The notes under the pieces: model-generated
The model's database searches: none
Told to the model about the DNA's origin: nothing
What the model saw: the letters and a program-made list of their open reading frames with translations, nothing else
Translations under genes and position numbers: made by a program
Assembly (NCBI GenBank): GCA_964473555.1
Contig: CAYYPL010000004.1
Coordinates: 186,001 to 250,000 of the forward strand
Length of the DNA: 64,000 nucleotides
Source of the DNA: UBA11400 sp964473555
GTDB taxonomy: Bacteria; Bacteroidota; Rhodothermia; Balneolales; HLUCCA01
Direction of reading: 5' to 3'
Shown here: one piece after another, positions 1-8,962 of the stretch
Layout of the letters: every line of letters begins with the position of its first letter
Numbering within the stretch: the stretch's first letter is position 1

Positions 1-965
1 GGATTTTTTGTTACATAGAATTCTTTTTCATCATCAGCAAGGTCAAAAATTCGAACAATTCCATCAGAGTATCTGGTGTGTCCAACAGGTAATGTCGCAT
101 TCAGCAATTCGGTGTCTTCGTAGAAAACAAGCTCAGCGCGTGAAACCACTTTCGATCCAATGGTATTTTCGTCAATATAAAAACTAAAGCGACCCGTTTG
201 TGTGAAATCATTATTAATTACTATCGCATTTTCAAGACTCCGACCGGATTGAATCAATCGATAATTACTTGCCCTCTGTCGAATGGTTGTCGAAACACTG
301 GTGGTATCAGGCCGTTGAACGATAAATGTATTGTCTATAGAGCTTAAATAACTGATTTTGTTGCCAGAAACAGGAACAAATGCGACTCCGAATTCACTGG
401 CTACATAGGCACTATCCCGAATTCCTGAGTCCATTTCATAGTACGATAAATATCGGTTGACCCACTCTTGTGGCATCTCCACGAATAAGGAATCGGTGTT
501 TCCTAACTCAAAACGAGTAATGGGTTGAGAACCGAGAACGGGCTGGTCATCCATTTTCCACTCCTGGGCCCTCCATCGCTGTTTAATTTCATACACATCG
601 AATGTTGTGGTACTCATGGTGTCACCGTAGGCAGCAATGGGACGCAACACAAACCCATATCGATAGTCGCTCAATAGCGTATCGGCTGAGTTTAACAGAC
701 TGGGAGTCAACATCGCAATCGATTCGTAGGTCCCGAACAACGCGTCCTCATATCTCCCAAGTGCTACAACACTCTTATTTCCGGCATAGGAAACCAATGG
801 GACTGTTTCCAGATTCAATGTAGAGACCGTATCTACAATCAAGGCCGGATTAGAGGGCAAAAATGTGGATCCTACGATGCCATTGTCTTCACAACCAGCA
901 ATCACAGATAACGTTATAACCATTGCTCCAAAAATTGGAGTCAGGTTTCGGAATGATCGTTTCAA
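1..965 (-). CDS. DUF4270-like surface lipoprotein (3' end outside window)
   Basis: Open reading frame running off the window start; about 321 codons are visible. I place the start at a TTG giving L-KRSFRNLTPIFGAM, because it creates a full lipoprotein signal: two basic residues, a hydrophobic stretch and a lipobox ending SVIAGC at about residue 27. The only ATG in the signal region would leave just about 10 residues before the cysteine. The mature part is rich in beta-type segments with phrases such as PLVSYAGNKSVVALGRYED. In Bacteroidota a DUF4270 lipoprotein commonly sits directly beside the short glycogen synthase, as here, so I assign that family by size, lipobox and position. Family function is unknown to me; it is probably exported and anchored in the envelope. 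The assignment rests on context more than on a diagnostic motif. Confidence 0.7.
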   Translation of the reverse strand, partial: MKRSFRNLTPIFGAMVITLSVIAGCEDNGIVGSTFLPSNPALIVDTVSTLNLETVPLVSYAGNKSVVALGRYEDALFGTYESIAMLTPSLLNSADTLLSDYRYGFVLRPIAAYGDTMSTTTFDVYEIKQRWRAQEWKMDDQPVLGSQPITRFELGNTDSLFVEMPQEWVNRYLSYYEMDSGIRDSAYVASEFGVAFVPVSGNKISYLSSIDNTFIVQRPDTTSVSTTIRQRASNYRLIQSGRSLENAIVINNDFTQTGRFSFYIDENTIGSKVVSRAELVFYEDTELLNATLPVGHTRYSDGIVRIFDLADDEKEFYVTKN

Positions 966-995
966 AAGATAAACTTAGATAAATGTGGTTAGTCG

Positions 996-1787
996 TTAAC
1001 TCAAATTGTTGTAGTATGCTGCAAACTTGGTAGAAACATCGGAAGGCGACCCCTGAATTTTCACGTAATCAACCTTCAAATCACCATATTGCGACTCGAT
1101 TTCGTTGCGCATGTCGTTACCTGTTACTACATAATCTGCATATTTCAAACCGGCTCGGATCGGATCGACCTTTCCATTTGTTTTCACTGAATCACGGTCA
1201 AAATCTTCTCTCATTTTGAGATAAGTGAAGATATCATCATCAAACGTACCATGATTCTCCGGCGTGTGAAGGTTATAAACGACTTTAGTACCCTCAAAAT
1301 TGCTTTCGTCTTTGTAAAGTGTCTTCACTAACATCGGAACAAGTCCAGAGGCCCAGTCGTGACAATGAATGATATCTGGTTTCCATCCCAATCGTTTCAC
1401 GGTTTCCAATACTCCTTTATTGTAAAACGCAAGTCTTTCAGCGTTGTCTTCGTAGGGTTCATTATTTTTTTGATCGTGAAACAATCCTTTTCTCTTGAAA
1501 TAGGTTTCGTTGTCAAGAAAATATACCTGCAACTTCGCATTAGGTATGCTGGCAACTTTGATTTTCATCGTTTCTACTTTGTCGGCGATCTCAACTTCAA
1601 TGCCGGCCAAACGGATTACCTCATGTAGCCTGTTACGACGGTCATTAATGGTTCCATACTTTGGAAGCAAAATTCTGATCTCGAAACCTTTATCTTGTAA
1701 GGACGCAGGTAAAAAACGCATTAAATCTGCTGTGCTGGTAATTTTAGCAAAAGGTGAAATCTCAGCCGATACGTAAAGTATTTTCAT
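996..1787 (-). CDS. glgA: Short glycogen/starch synthase (GT5 N-terminal domain only)
   Basis: 263 residues that align by eye with the N-terminal half of GT5 glycogen synthases: MKILYVSAEISPFAK at the start, LPKYG at 42-45, and HCHDW at 141-145 (HxHDW, a glucan/nucleotide-sugar contact in the family). Full-length GlgA is about 480 residues with a second Rossmann domain; that domain is absent and the frame ends in a normal stop. The usual KTGGLADV at the N-terminus reads KITSTADL here, so the glycine pair that contacts ADP-glucose is missing. Short proteins of this kind are typical of Bacteroidota and are annotated as glycogen/starch synthase. Whether they are active alone is not clear. Neighbouring malQ and glgB support a role in glucan metabolism. 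A 200-bp gap to malQ suggests its own promoter. Confidence 0.8.
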   Translation of the reverse strand: MKILYVSAEISPFAKITSTADLMRFLPASLQDKGFEIRILLPKYGTINDRRNRLHEVIRLAGIEVEIADKVETMKIKVASIPNAKLQVYFLDNETYFKRKGLFHDQKNNEPYEDNAERLAFYNKGVLETVKRLGWKPDIIHCHDWASGLVPMLVKTLYKDESNFEGTKVVYNLHTPENHGTFDDDIFTYLKMREDFDRDSVKTNGKVDPIRAGLKYADYVVTGNDMRNEIESQYGDLKVDYVKIQGSPSDVSTKFAAYYNNLS

Positions 1788-1891
1788 GATATCTGTTTAT
1801 ATGTTGTGCGATCGCCCCACCCTTTCAAACCAGGTTGCCTTGCTCAAAATCACTAACACAGTCACATTGAACAGCAAACACAATAAGTGTC

Positions 1892-1931
1892 CAAAAGTAG
1901 TGGAACGTGCCACCTTACACACCCGTGTAAG
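1892..1931 (-). promoter_or_regulatory. Putative glgA promoter with overlapping palindrome
   Basis: On the minus strand a TACTTTTG (1899-1892) matches the Bacteroidota -7 consensus TAnnTTTG. Where the -33 element should lie there is instead a perfect 7-bp inverted repeat, CTTACAC-acccGTGTAAG (1914-1931, 4-nt centre). No T-run follows, so it is unlikely to be a malQ terminator. Its position overlapping the -33 region suits an operator for a dimeric regulator. The 5' untranslated leader would be about 100 nt. Confidence 0.4.
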
Positions 1932-1987
1932 AAATACGTTTTTAACGTAATCCTAAAAATAACAACTTTTACGGACGTATTAAACTA

Positions 1988-3538
1988 TCAATTTGGCTCT
2001 TCGGCAGCTAATTCTACTATATTGGTGTCTTCCTGACGAACTCTGGTGTTTCTATTTGCCATATCGACCAGATGTCTAAGGTATTGCTTCTGTACACGTT
2101 GTAACATATCGGGTGAATATCGCCAAACCCAATTGTTTTCAGTTGTTCCCGGTAAATTCATTCGGTGCTCCGTTCCCAGACCCATATAGTCCTGAAGTGG
2201 GAAAATAGCCAGATCTGCCGTCGATTGTATCCCCAACCTGATGAGCTCCCAATGAATTTCCCTTCCGTCTGATCGGGTATATTCACGCGCCCAATGCTTT
2301 TCAACTTCAGGTGCCGTATGATACCATCCCTGAGTTGTATCATTATCGTGCGTACCGGTATACACAACACAATTGCTTGTGTAATAATTGTGAGTCAAAA
2401 AACTGTTTGCGGGATCACCCGATAGGGAAAATTGCAAAATCTTCATCCCGGGAAATCCAAAGCTGTCACGCAACTCAACAACACCTGGAGTAATTACCCC
2501 CAAATCTTCAGCGATGATGGGAACATCACCAAATGCTTCAACAATGGTCTGAAATAGTTTTTTCCCCGGACCCTTTACCCAACGTCCGTACTCGGCCGTT
2601 TTAGCCTCTGCCTTCACTTCCCAGTAAGCATCAAAGCCCCGAAAATGGTCGACCCGAATGGCGTCGTACATGGCAAACATCTGCTCAAATCGCTTCAACC
2701 ACCAAGAAAATCCATCCTGTTCCAAAATTTTCCATTTGTAAAGTGGATTACCCCACAATTGACCCGTTTTGCTGAAATAATCTGGCGGCACACCAGCTAC
2801 CAATACCCGATTCCCGTTTTTATCGACTTCAAAATATTTGGAATTAGACCACACATCAGAACTGTTGTGATCTACAAAAATCGGAATATCCCCTATTACC
2901 TGTACTCCATGTTTGTTTGCATACGATTTCAAAGACATCCATTGGGTAAAAAACTCAAACTGTGCCCAATAATGAAAATCGATTTCATGGTTCAATTTCT
3001 TTCTCCAGTCATCCATCGCTTTTTTCTTGCGCGCTGCTAAATCTTTGTGCCAGGTATTCCAAGGACGTTTCCCATGCGCTTCAAGACAAGAACGAAACAA
3101 TACGTAATCATCTAACCAGTATGAATTGCTCTTTTTGAATGCTTCAAATGCCGCTAACTCCGACGTGTCTGCCTGATCATAAAATCTGGTTGATGCCTTG
3201 GTTAACACGTTGTCTTTTCTGGTAAACGCTACATCGTAATCAACCTGAGAAGTTAATGGAAGTTTAGCCGTGTCCGCTTCACTTTGTGATAACAGCCCTT
3301 TTTTTACCAATATCTCCGGACTGATCAAATAATGATTGCCAGCAAAAGCCGAGTAACTTGCATAGGGTGAGTTGCCATAACCAGTTGGACCCAATGGCAG
3401 GATTTGCCAAACCGATTGGTGTGTTTCAACCAAAAAATCGATGAATCGATGCGCTCCTGATCCAAAATCCCCTATCCCGTACTCAGATGGAAAGGATGTC
3501 GGATGCACCAAGGTGCCACAAGCACGTTTAAATTTCAT
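1988..3538 (-). CDS. malQ: 4-alpha-glucanotransferase (amylomaltase)
   Basis: 516 residues, the normal size of a bacterial GH77 amylomaltase. It transfers alpha-1,4-glucan segments between maltooligosaccharides in the cytoplasm. Family signatures are all present: SYSAFAGNHYLISPE near 61-75, the nucleophile in RVDHFRG (Asp297), the general acid in IIAEDLG (Glu344) and THDNDTTQGW from 396. It begins 21 bp after glgB, so the two are probably cotranscribed, linking branching and disproportionation of glycogen. The C-terminus ends in an unremarkable acidic tail. Confidence 0.96.
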   Translation of the reverse strand: MKFKRACGTLVHPTSFPSEYGIGDFGSGAHRFIDFLVETHQSVWQILPLGPTGYGNSPYASYSAFAGNHYLISPEILVKKGLLSQSEADTAKLPLTSQVDYDVAFTRKDNVLTKASTRFYDQADTSELAAFEAFKKSNSYWLDDYVLFRSCLEAHGKRPWNTWHKDLAARKKKAMDDWRKKLNHEIDFHYWAQFEFFTQWMSLKSYANKHGVQVIGDIPIFVDHNSSDVWSNSKYFEVDKNGNRVLVAGVPPDYFSKTGQLWGNPLYKWKILEQDGFSWWLKRFEQMFAMYDAIRVDHFRGFDAYWEVKAEAKTAEYGRWVKGPGKKLFQTIVEAFGDVPIIAEDLGVITPGVVELRDSFGFPGMKILQFSLSGDPANSFLTHNYYTSNCVVYTGTHDNDTTQGWYHTAPEVEKHWAREYTRSDGREIHWELIRLGIQSTADLAIFPLQDYMGLGTEHRMNLPGTTENNWVWRYSPDMLQRVQKQYLRHLVDMANRNTRVRQEDTNIVELAAEEPN

Positions 3539-3559
3539 AACTGTAAGATCTTAATCATA

Positions 3560-5770
3560 TTATTTCTGATTCCTGTCTGGCTTGAGTATGATCCCGGCAA
3601 GCGGTGGGACCGTTAACTCAAGATGAGCTGGTAACCCATGCCATTCCCCATCTCTTGACTCGGCTTCAGGCAGGCCGGTATTACTTCCGCCATAGTACTC
3701 CGAGTCGCTGTTGAATATAACCTTAAATCGACACTTTTCCGGTACCCCGATTACATATTTATGGTGAACAACAGGTGTAAAGTTCATTACAACCAGTACA
3801 TATTCACCATCCTGATTCCCATATCGGATGTAACTCAAAACCGATTTTTCATAATCAGAAGCATTGATCCATCGAAATCCATTCCAGTCGAAATCTATAG
3901 AGTGCAATGCATTTTCGGTCGAGTAGACCGCGTTCAGATCTTTCACCATCATCTGTAATTTCCGATGGTTATCATATTCCAAAACCGCCCAATCAAGCTG
4001 TTTTTCAGCATTCCACTCGGTCCATTGACCAATTTCCCCACCCATAAAATTCAACTTTTTCCCAGGATGAGTAAACATGTAGGTGTAAAGAGCTCTGAGA
4101 TTGGCAAATTTCTGCCATACATCCCCTGGCATCTTTGATAACATCGCCTTTTTCAGATGAACCACTTCATCATGTGAAAAGGGCAGAATGAAATTTTCTG
4201 AAAAGGCATAAATCATCGAAAAAGTGAGTTGATTGTGGTGATATTTCCTGAATAATGGATCCACTTCCATATACTTCAGGGTATCGTTCATCCATCCCAT
4301 GTTCCACTTGTAATCGAATCCAAGTCCACCAAGATAGGTAGGCCTGGATACCATAGGCCAGGAAGTAGATTCTTCCGCAAAGGTCATTACTCCCTGAAAC
4401 TCCTGATGTACAACCTCATTGAATCGTTTCAGAAAATGAATCGCTTCAAGGTTTTCACGGCCACCATATTTGTTTGGAATCCATTCCCCTGCTTTTCTGG
4501 AGTAGTCCAGGTACAACATCGAGGCAACAGCATCAACCCTCAATCCATCGATATGATACATATCCAGCCAAAACACCGCGTTGGAAATAAGAAAATTCAT
4601 GACCTCAGTTCGCCCAAAATTGAAAATATTGGTTCCCCAGTCCTTATGTTCACCCATGCGAGGATCTGAATGTTCGTACAGATAGGTCCCATCAAAAAAT
4701 CGCAGTCCATGGTCGTCTTTGGTGAAATGCGCAGGAACCCAGTCTATCAGCACCCCAATTCCTTGCACATGACACTCATCCACAAAGTACATGAAGTCTT
4801 TCGGAGTACCGAACCGACTTGTGGGAGCGAAATATCCTGTGATCTGATATCCCCAACTCGGATCATACGGATGCTCTGCAATTGGAAGTAATTCGATGTG
4901 AGTGTATCCCATTTCTTTAGCATAAGGAATGAGCTCGTTGGCCATGTCGTGATAGGAATAAAACGAGTGATCCATGTCATCGTTTCGTCGCCAGCTTCCC
5001 GCATGCACCTCATACACCGATAAGGGTTTGTCGAAATGCTGGGATCGATCGTTCATCCATTTTTTGTCACGCCATTGGTATCCATTTATATCTGATACCA
5101 AAGAGGCTGTTTGAGGGCGTAACTCAGACTGAAAAGCATAAGGATCTGCCTTTTTCAATGGTAATGAAGTATTCTTCGAACTGATTTCATACTTGTAGGG
5201 TACACCTTCTTCCACTCCAGGAATAAAAATCTCCCAAATCCCTTGATTATAATACTTCCTCATCACATGTACTCGACCATCCCACCCATTGAACGGACCT
5301 ATTACACTCACTCGTTTTGCTGAAGGAGCACATACAACAAACCGCGTTCCCTTGACCCCATCCAACTCCACGAGGTGAGCTCCCATAAACCGGTAGGCAT
5401 GATTGTGGTTTCCTTCACCCCAAAGATGCAGGTCAAAGTCTGTAAGTGTGGGGCCATATGAATACGGGTCGTAGGATTTCACCACATCCATACCCGGCCA
5501 GGTTATCAAAAAATGATAGGAAAAACGCGTTTTATGATTCTTTAAAACTACCTCAAAAAGTCCCTCTTCAGACACACGAGTCATCTGATACGCCTTTCCT
5601 GTCCTGTCATGAATCAGCTCAATTCGATCGACATAAGGTTTGAAAGCTCTTACAACCAAAACATTTGATTCCGCTGAAAGGTGCATTCCAAGCACTGAAA
5701 AGGGATTGTCATGGTCACCACGCCCAATGGCTTCGATTTGAACAGATGAAAGTGAAGATATTGGACTCAC
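3560..5770 (-). CDS. glgB: 1,4-alpha-glucan branching enzyme
   Basis: 736 residues, GH13 family. It cuts alpha-1,4 chains and rejoins them as alpha-1,6 branches during glycogen synthesis. Two N-terminal beta-sandwich modules (about 1-110 and 115-220) precede the (beta/alpha)8 barrel. Catalytic residues follow the family spacing: Asp413 in GLRVDAVASM, Glu466 in FAEEST, and Asp534 in PFSHDEVVH; DWVPAHF is near 343-349. The start is GTG with a GAGG about 8 nt upstream. It is first in a glgB-malQ unit, divergent from the LolC/E permease; a minus-strand TATATTTC upstream resembles the TAnnTTTG element with one mismatch. Confidence 0.97.
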   Translation of the reverse strand: MSPISSLSSVQIEAIGRGDHDNPFSVLGMHLSAESNVLVVRAFKPYVDRIELIHDRTGKAYQMTRVSEEGLFEVVLKNHKTRFSYHFLITWPGMDVVKSYDPYSYGPTLTDFDLHLWGEGNHNHAYRFMGAHLVELDGVKGTRFVVCAPSAKRVSVIGPFNGWDGRVHVMRKYYNQGIWEIFIPGVEEGVPYKYEISSKNTSLPLKKADPYAFQSELRPQTASLVSDINGYQWRDKKWMNDRSQHFDKPLSVYEVHAGSWRRNDDMDHSFYSYHDMANELIPYAKEMGYTHIELLPIAEHPYDPSWGYQITGYFAPTSRFGTPKDFMYFVDECHVQGIGVLIDWVPAHFTKDDHGLRFFDGTYLYEHSDPRMGEHKDWGTNIFNFGRTEVMNFLISNAVFWLDMYHIDGLRVDAVASMLYLDYSRKAGEWIPNKYGGRENLEAIHFLKRFNEVVHQEFQGVMTFAEESTSWPMVSRPTYLGGLGFDYKWNMGWMNDTLKYMEVDPLFRKYHHNQLTFSMIYAFSENFILPFSHDEVVHLKKAMLSKMPGDVWQKFANLRALYTYMFTHPGKKLNFMGGEIGQWTEWNAEKQLDWAVLEYDNHRKLQMMVKDLNAVYSTENALHSIDFDWNGFRWINASDYEKSVLSYIRYGNQDGEYVLVVMNFTPVVHHKYVIGVPEKCRFKVIFNSDSEYYGGSNTGLPEAESRDGEWHGLPAHLELTVPPLAGIILKPDRNQK

Positions 5771-5879
5771 AGCGTACCTCTATAGTTAAAATGAAGCTGA
5801 AATATATAAATTTTGACAACAACCAAGTAATCACATCCCCAAAAGGCTAAGACACGCTTTTTTTATGTAACTTGAGCCA

Positions 5880-7112
5880 ATGAATCCAATACGACTCATA
5901 GCATCCCGATATCTTACATCCCGCAGAGGTATCACCTTGGTTTCCACCTTGACCATGATCAGTATATCGGGAATTACGATTGGAACTGCTTTATTGATTA
6001 TTGTCCTATCTGTGTTCAATGGATTCTTTGATGTGGTTCAGGGGCTTTTACTTCGGTATGATCCCGATATTCGGATTGAATCCGCAACTGAACGGGTATT
6101 TAATCGGGATTTAAACATAGAACATATTCTCAAAGAGATTCCTGAAATCGTAGCCATTGCTCCATTTATTGAAGGAAAGTCCTTGCTCGCTCACCGGGGA
6201 AGCCAGGAAAAGGTAGTGGTAGTTCGAGGGATAGAAACCGAAAGCTTCTTCAATGTGGTTGATCTTGACGATGAGCTGGAGCCAGATGAAAGAGACCTAT
6301 CCGTGCGCAGACGCATGCCAGGAATACTGATCGGAGAGCAGTTGACCTCCCAGCTTAGCATTGCCGTGGAAGACCGCGTTTCCCTATTAAGTGCAGAGGG
6401 AATCCAACGCGCTGTTACAAGTTTCTCCCCTCCCCGTTTTTACACATTCGATGTCAGGGGCAGTTTCTACCTCCAACAAGTCTATGAAGGATCAAATGTT
6501 TTTATTGAACTTGAAGCAGCCCAACGTTTGTTCAGCCGAAGAAACGGTTTATCAGGATACGACTTGAAACTTGTATCTCACGAAATTGCCGAACAGGTAA
6601 AACCAACGATACAGTCCAGAATTGGAGAAGATTACGTGGTAAAAACCTGGTACGATCTTCAAAAACCGTTGTATGATGTGATGAATATCGAAAAGTGGAG
6701 CGCCTATTTTATTCTCATGATCATCGTTTTTGTGGCCGTATTAAATATTGTGGGATCTTTAACCATGATTGTCATCCAAAAAACACGTGACATTGGAATC
6801 CTGATGTCTTTTGGATATACACGTATTCAAATAAGACGGATTTTCTTGCGACAAGGTTTGATCATAGGTACGGTTGGATGTAGCATTGGTGGTAGCTTAG
6901 GATTCCTGCTAAGCTGGATTCAACTTCGTTTTGAATTGATTAAACTCGCCGGTGCTGAATCATTCATCATTAACGCTTATCCCATATCTATTTCTGCAAT
7001 GGACGTGTTTTTGGTGCTGGCAGGAAGTTTAGGCTTAAGTATCATAGCAGCCTGGTATCCGGCGAGACGCGCCTCTGCGATCGACCCCTCAGAAGCAATT
7101 AGGTATAACTGA
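5880..7112 (+). CDS. LolC/LolE-family ABC transporter permease
   Basis: 410 residues with the classic MacB/FtsX permease layout: an N-terminal transmembrane helix (about 22-46), a periplasmic domain of roughly 220 residues, then three C-terminal helices (about 275-297, 320-345 and 370-392). The opening RLIASRYLTSRR and the TLVSTLTMISISGI segment are typical of LolC/E, which extract lipoproteins from the inner membrane together with the LolD ATPase. No ATPase gene lies next to it, so partner and exact substrate are inferred. It stands alone, divergent from glgB and convergent with murF. The start ATG has a weak upstream ribosome site, which is common in this group. Confidence 0.85.
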   Translation: MNPIRLIASRYLTSRRGITLVSTLTMISISGITIGTALLIIVLSVFNGFFDVVQGLLLRYDPDIRIESATERVFNRDLNIEHILKEIPEIVAIAPFIEGKSLLAHRGSQEKVVVVRGIETESFFNVVDLDDELEPDERDLSVRRRMPGILIGEQLTSQLSIAVEDRVSLLSAEGIQRAVTSFSPPRFYTFDVRGSFYLQQVYEGSNVFIELEAAQRLFSRRNGLSGYDLKLVSHEIAEQVKPTIQSRIGEDYVVKTWYDLQKPLYDVMNIEKWSAYFILMIIVFVAVLNIVGSLTMIVIQKTRDIGILMSFGYTRIQIRRIFLRQGLIIGTVGCSIGGSLGFLLSWIQLRFELIKLAGAESFIINAYPISISAMDVFLVLAGSLGLSIIAAWYPARRASAIDPSEAIRYN

Positions 7113-7154
7113 ACTAGAAAAGGGACGGGAGTCAAGTGACATGATTCATTTTAT

Positions 7155-7176
7155 CGTCTCTTCTCTCTTCTCTACC
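7155..7176. repeat. Two copies of the heptamer CTCTTCT between the permease gene and murF
   Basis: CTCTTCT occurs twice in tandem (7158-7171). The 16 bases CGTCTCTTCTCTCTTC (7155-7170) recur exactly inside the ftsK heptamer tract at 26637-26652. This makes it a small intergenic member of the same repeat family. Confidence 0.6.
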
Positions 7177-7221
7177 TACAATGAATAGTTCGCGGGTAAC
7201 CCTCGAACTATTCATTGTAGG
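7175..7221. terminator. Perfect 18-bp inverted repeat at the permease/murF convergence
   Basis: Arms 7175-7192 (CCTACAATGAATAGTTCG) and 7204-7221 are exact reverse complements, with an 11-nt centre in which GGG and CCC can also pair. The murF stop codon and its last three sense codons lie inside one arm. There is no good T-run on either side, so it is either a bidirectional terminator without a U-tract or an mRNA end-stabilising hairpin. Confidence 0.5.
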
Positions 7222-8845
7222 TATCCGGTAAATCATTCTCATAAAGCAATACATCTCCCGCCTGCAACCAATCTTTAAGCCAGTTATTGGCCTCAAATAA
7301 ACTGTTTACCACCAAAACCTGATCTGGTGGATAACCGCGTTCAATCATTCCATCGTAAATTGGACGTGTTCGTTTTTGACCCACCAAAATGACTTGTTCA
7401 ATACCTGAACTTCCAATTACATGGCCAAATTCCCTGTTCAACGCTTCCTCCTCATCACCAAGCTCAATCATCCCTGGAGTTACTACAACTCGTCTTCCTC
7501 CAGTGAACCCCGATAATACCTCAATAGCGTTCGCTGCACCTACGGGATTAGAATTAAAGGCATCATCAATAACCACATAGTTCGCACTTGGTTTAAGTTC
7601 CAGACGATGCTCAACAGGTTCCATTCTTGCTACCGCCATCGCCATCGTCTTCATTCTCATCCCAAGATGCGAACCCACTGCAAATCCAAGCAAAATGTTT
7701 TGAACATTATGTTTTCCAAGTAACCTTGTTTTTACATCTTCTTCCTCACCAAGTGGACCAACAACAGTAAATGAACATCCTGATGCATCATACTTAATGT
7801 TCTTGGCACGATAACTACCGTTTTTTATTCCAGCTGAGATTCGTGTTATATAATTTTTGTCTTGAACTATTCTCATCACACGCTCGTCATCTGCATTTAC
7901 AATTGCAGTGTCTCCAGGATCCAATGAATCAATCAATTCACCCTTGGTCTTTGCAATGATTTCCTGCGATCCAAAAGTTTCTAAATGCGCTTTTCCGATG
8001 TTGGTTAAAATGGCAATATCGGGTTTGGCAATCTCACATAACTCTCGGATATTTCCTTCATATCGTGCACCCATTTCAAGAATAAGAATTTGATGTGTCG
8101 GATGTAACTCGTTGTTGATGACGGTGCATATTCCCATGGGAGTATTAAAACTTCCAGGTGTATAACAAACTGAGAATCTCTCTTTCAGAATCGTTGCCAG
8201 TGCAAATTTTGTGCTGGTTTTTCCATAACTACCCGTAATCCCAATCACAATCAGTTCGGGCATTGAGGCTAATTTTTTTTGCGCCCTTTGAATGTATCCC
8301 AGCTGAATTCTATGCTCAATCGGACGCATCAGAAATCCGGCCATTAACACAAAAAACGGAATCAAAATATCAGCCATCAAAAACGAGAACGCGATGATAT
8401 ACACATCTGGCAGCAGTCCGGCAAGTTGGTATCCAGTCCGAATTCCAAATACTGGCAAAATTGGAAAAATCAGCATAACGGGTATTATCAGTCTTTTAAC
8501 CCTGTGCGTCAAAACCAGTGGTTTTTTCTGCTTTTTCGTGTACAGAGAAACGTCAAAAAACCAGGCCGACATAAATATCGTGATAATCACGATCGGTGCG
8601 GTTTCTGTCAAAAATTTGGATACATAAACCAATAAAGCGAGGAGGAGCACATTAGCTAACGCATATTTACCATTCAGAACATGTGAATTCCAGTTATCTC
8701 GGAGCCAAGACCAATATTCATTTGTCTTGTAGCCGGTAAGCTGAATGGTATGAATGAAAAATATTGATCTGTGCAAACTGTGGCGAATCATGAAGATACA
8801 CATGACTACAAGAAGCGCCTGAACAAAGATCAAATAATTTGCCAA
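7208..8845 (-). CDS. murF: MurF-type Mur ligase with N-terminal membrane segments
   Basis: 545 residues. The C-terminal 350 residues are a Mur ligase: ATP-binding GITGSYGKTSTK (about 200-211), NTPMGICTVIN, EMGARYEGNI, TNIGKAHLE, DDAFNSNPVGA and VVTPGMIELG. The NSNP and GSYGKTS patterns favour MurF, which adds D-Ala-D-Ala to the UDP-MurNAc-tripeptide. The first ~180 residues hold several hydrophobic helices, absent from E. coli MurF (about 450 residues), so this form is probably membrane-anchored. Start is TTG. The gene ends in TAG inside an 18-bp inverted repeat. A MurC/MurE-like or MurT-like role is less likely. Confidence 0.8.
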   Translation of the reverse strand: MANYLIFVQALLVVMCIFMIRHSLHRSIFFIHTIQLTGYKTNEYWSWLRDNWNSHVLNGKYALANVLLLALLVYVSKFLTETAPIVIITIFMSAWFFDVSLYTKKQKKPLVLTHRVKRLIIPVMLIFPILPVFGIRTGYQLAGLLPDVYIIAFSFLMADILIPFFVLMAGFLMRPIEHRIQLGYIQRAQKKLASMPELIVIGITGSYGKTSTKFALATILKERFSVCYTPGSFNTPMGICTVINNELHPTHQILILEMGARYEGNIRELCEIAKPDIAILTNIGKAHLETFGSQEIIAKTKGELIDSLDPGDTAIVNADDERVMRIVQDKNYITRISAGIKNGSYRAKNIKYDASGCSFTVVGPLGEEEDVKTRLLGKHNVQNILLGFAVGSHLGMRMKTMAMAVARMEPVEHRLELKPSANYVVIDDAFNSNPVGAANAIEVLSGFTGGRRVVVTPGMIELGDEEEALNREFGHVIGSSGIEQVILVGQKRTRPIYDGMIERGYPPDQVLVVNSLFEANNWLKDWLQAGDVLLYENDLPDTYNE

Positions 8846-8885
8846 GGTTTATATAGGATTTATCCGTTAACGAATTCTTTAAAAA

Positions 8886-8917
8886 TTGGCTTAATATAAC
8901 AAGTTCCTATATCTTTG
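8886..8917 (+). promoter_or_regulatory. Promoter for the sugar nucleotidyltransferase gene
   Basis: TTG at 8886-8888 is followed after 21 bp by TATCTTTG at 8910-8917, a full match to the Bacteroidota -33/-7 pattern (TTG, TAnnTTTG). The start codon, preceded by GGAG at 8951-8954, lies about 45 bp downstream. The promoter also rules out the in-frame TTG at 8915 as a start, since it lies within the -7 element. Confidence 0.75.
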
Positions 8918-8962
8918 TACGCTTTAAACATAACCCTTCTGAGAAGTTTTGGAGATTATTTG

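Noticed and set aside
996..1787. Frameshifted full-length glgA
   Set aside because: No GT5 C-terminal motifs were seen downstream in any frame; the DUF4270-like gene follows directly, as in relatives.
1914..1931. Terminator for malQ
   Set aside because: The 7-bp stem has no T-run on the minus strand and sits at a promoter position.
8915..8962. Upstream TTG start for the nucleotidyltransferase
   Set aside because: It lies within the TATCTTTG promoter element; the ATG at 8963 has GGAG at the right distance and matches the family N-terminus.
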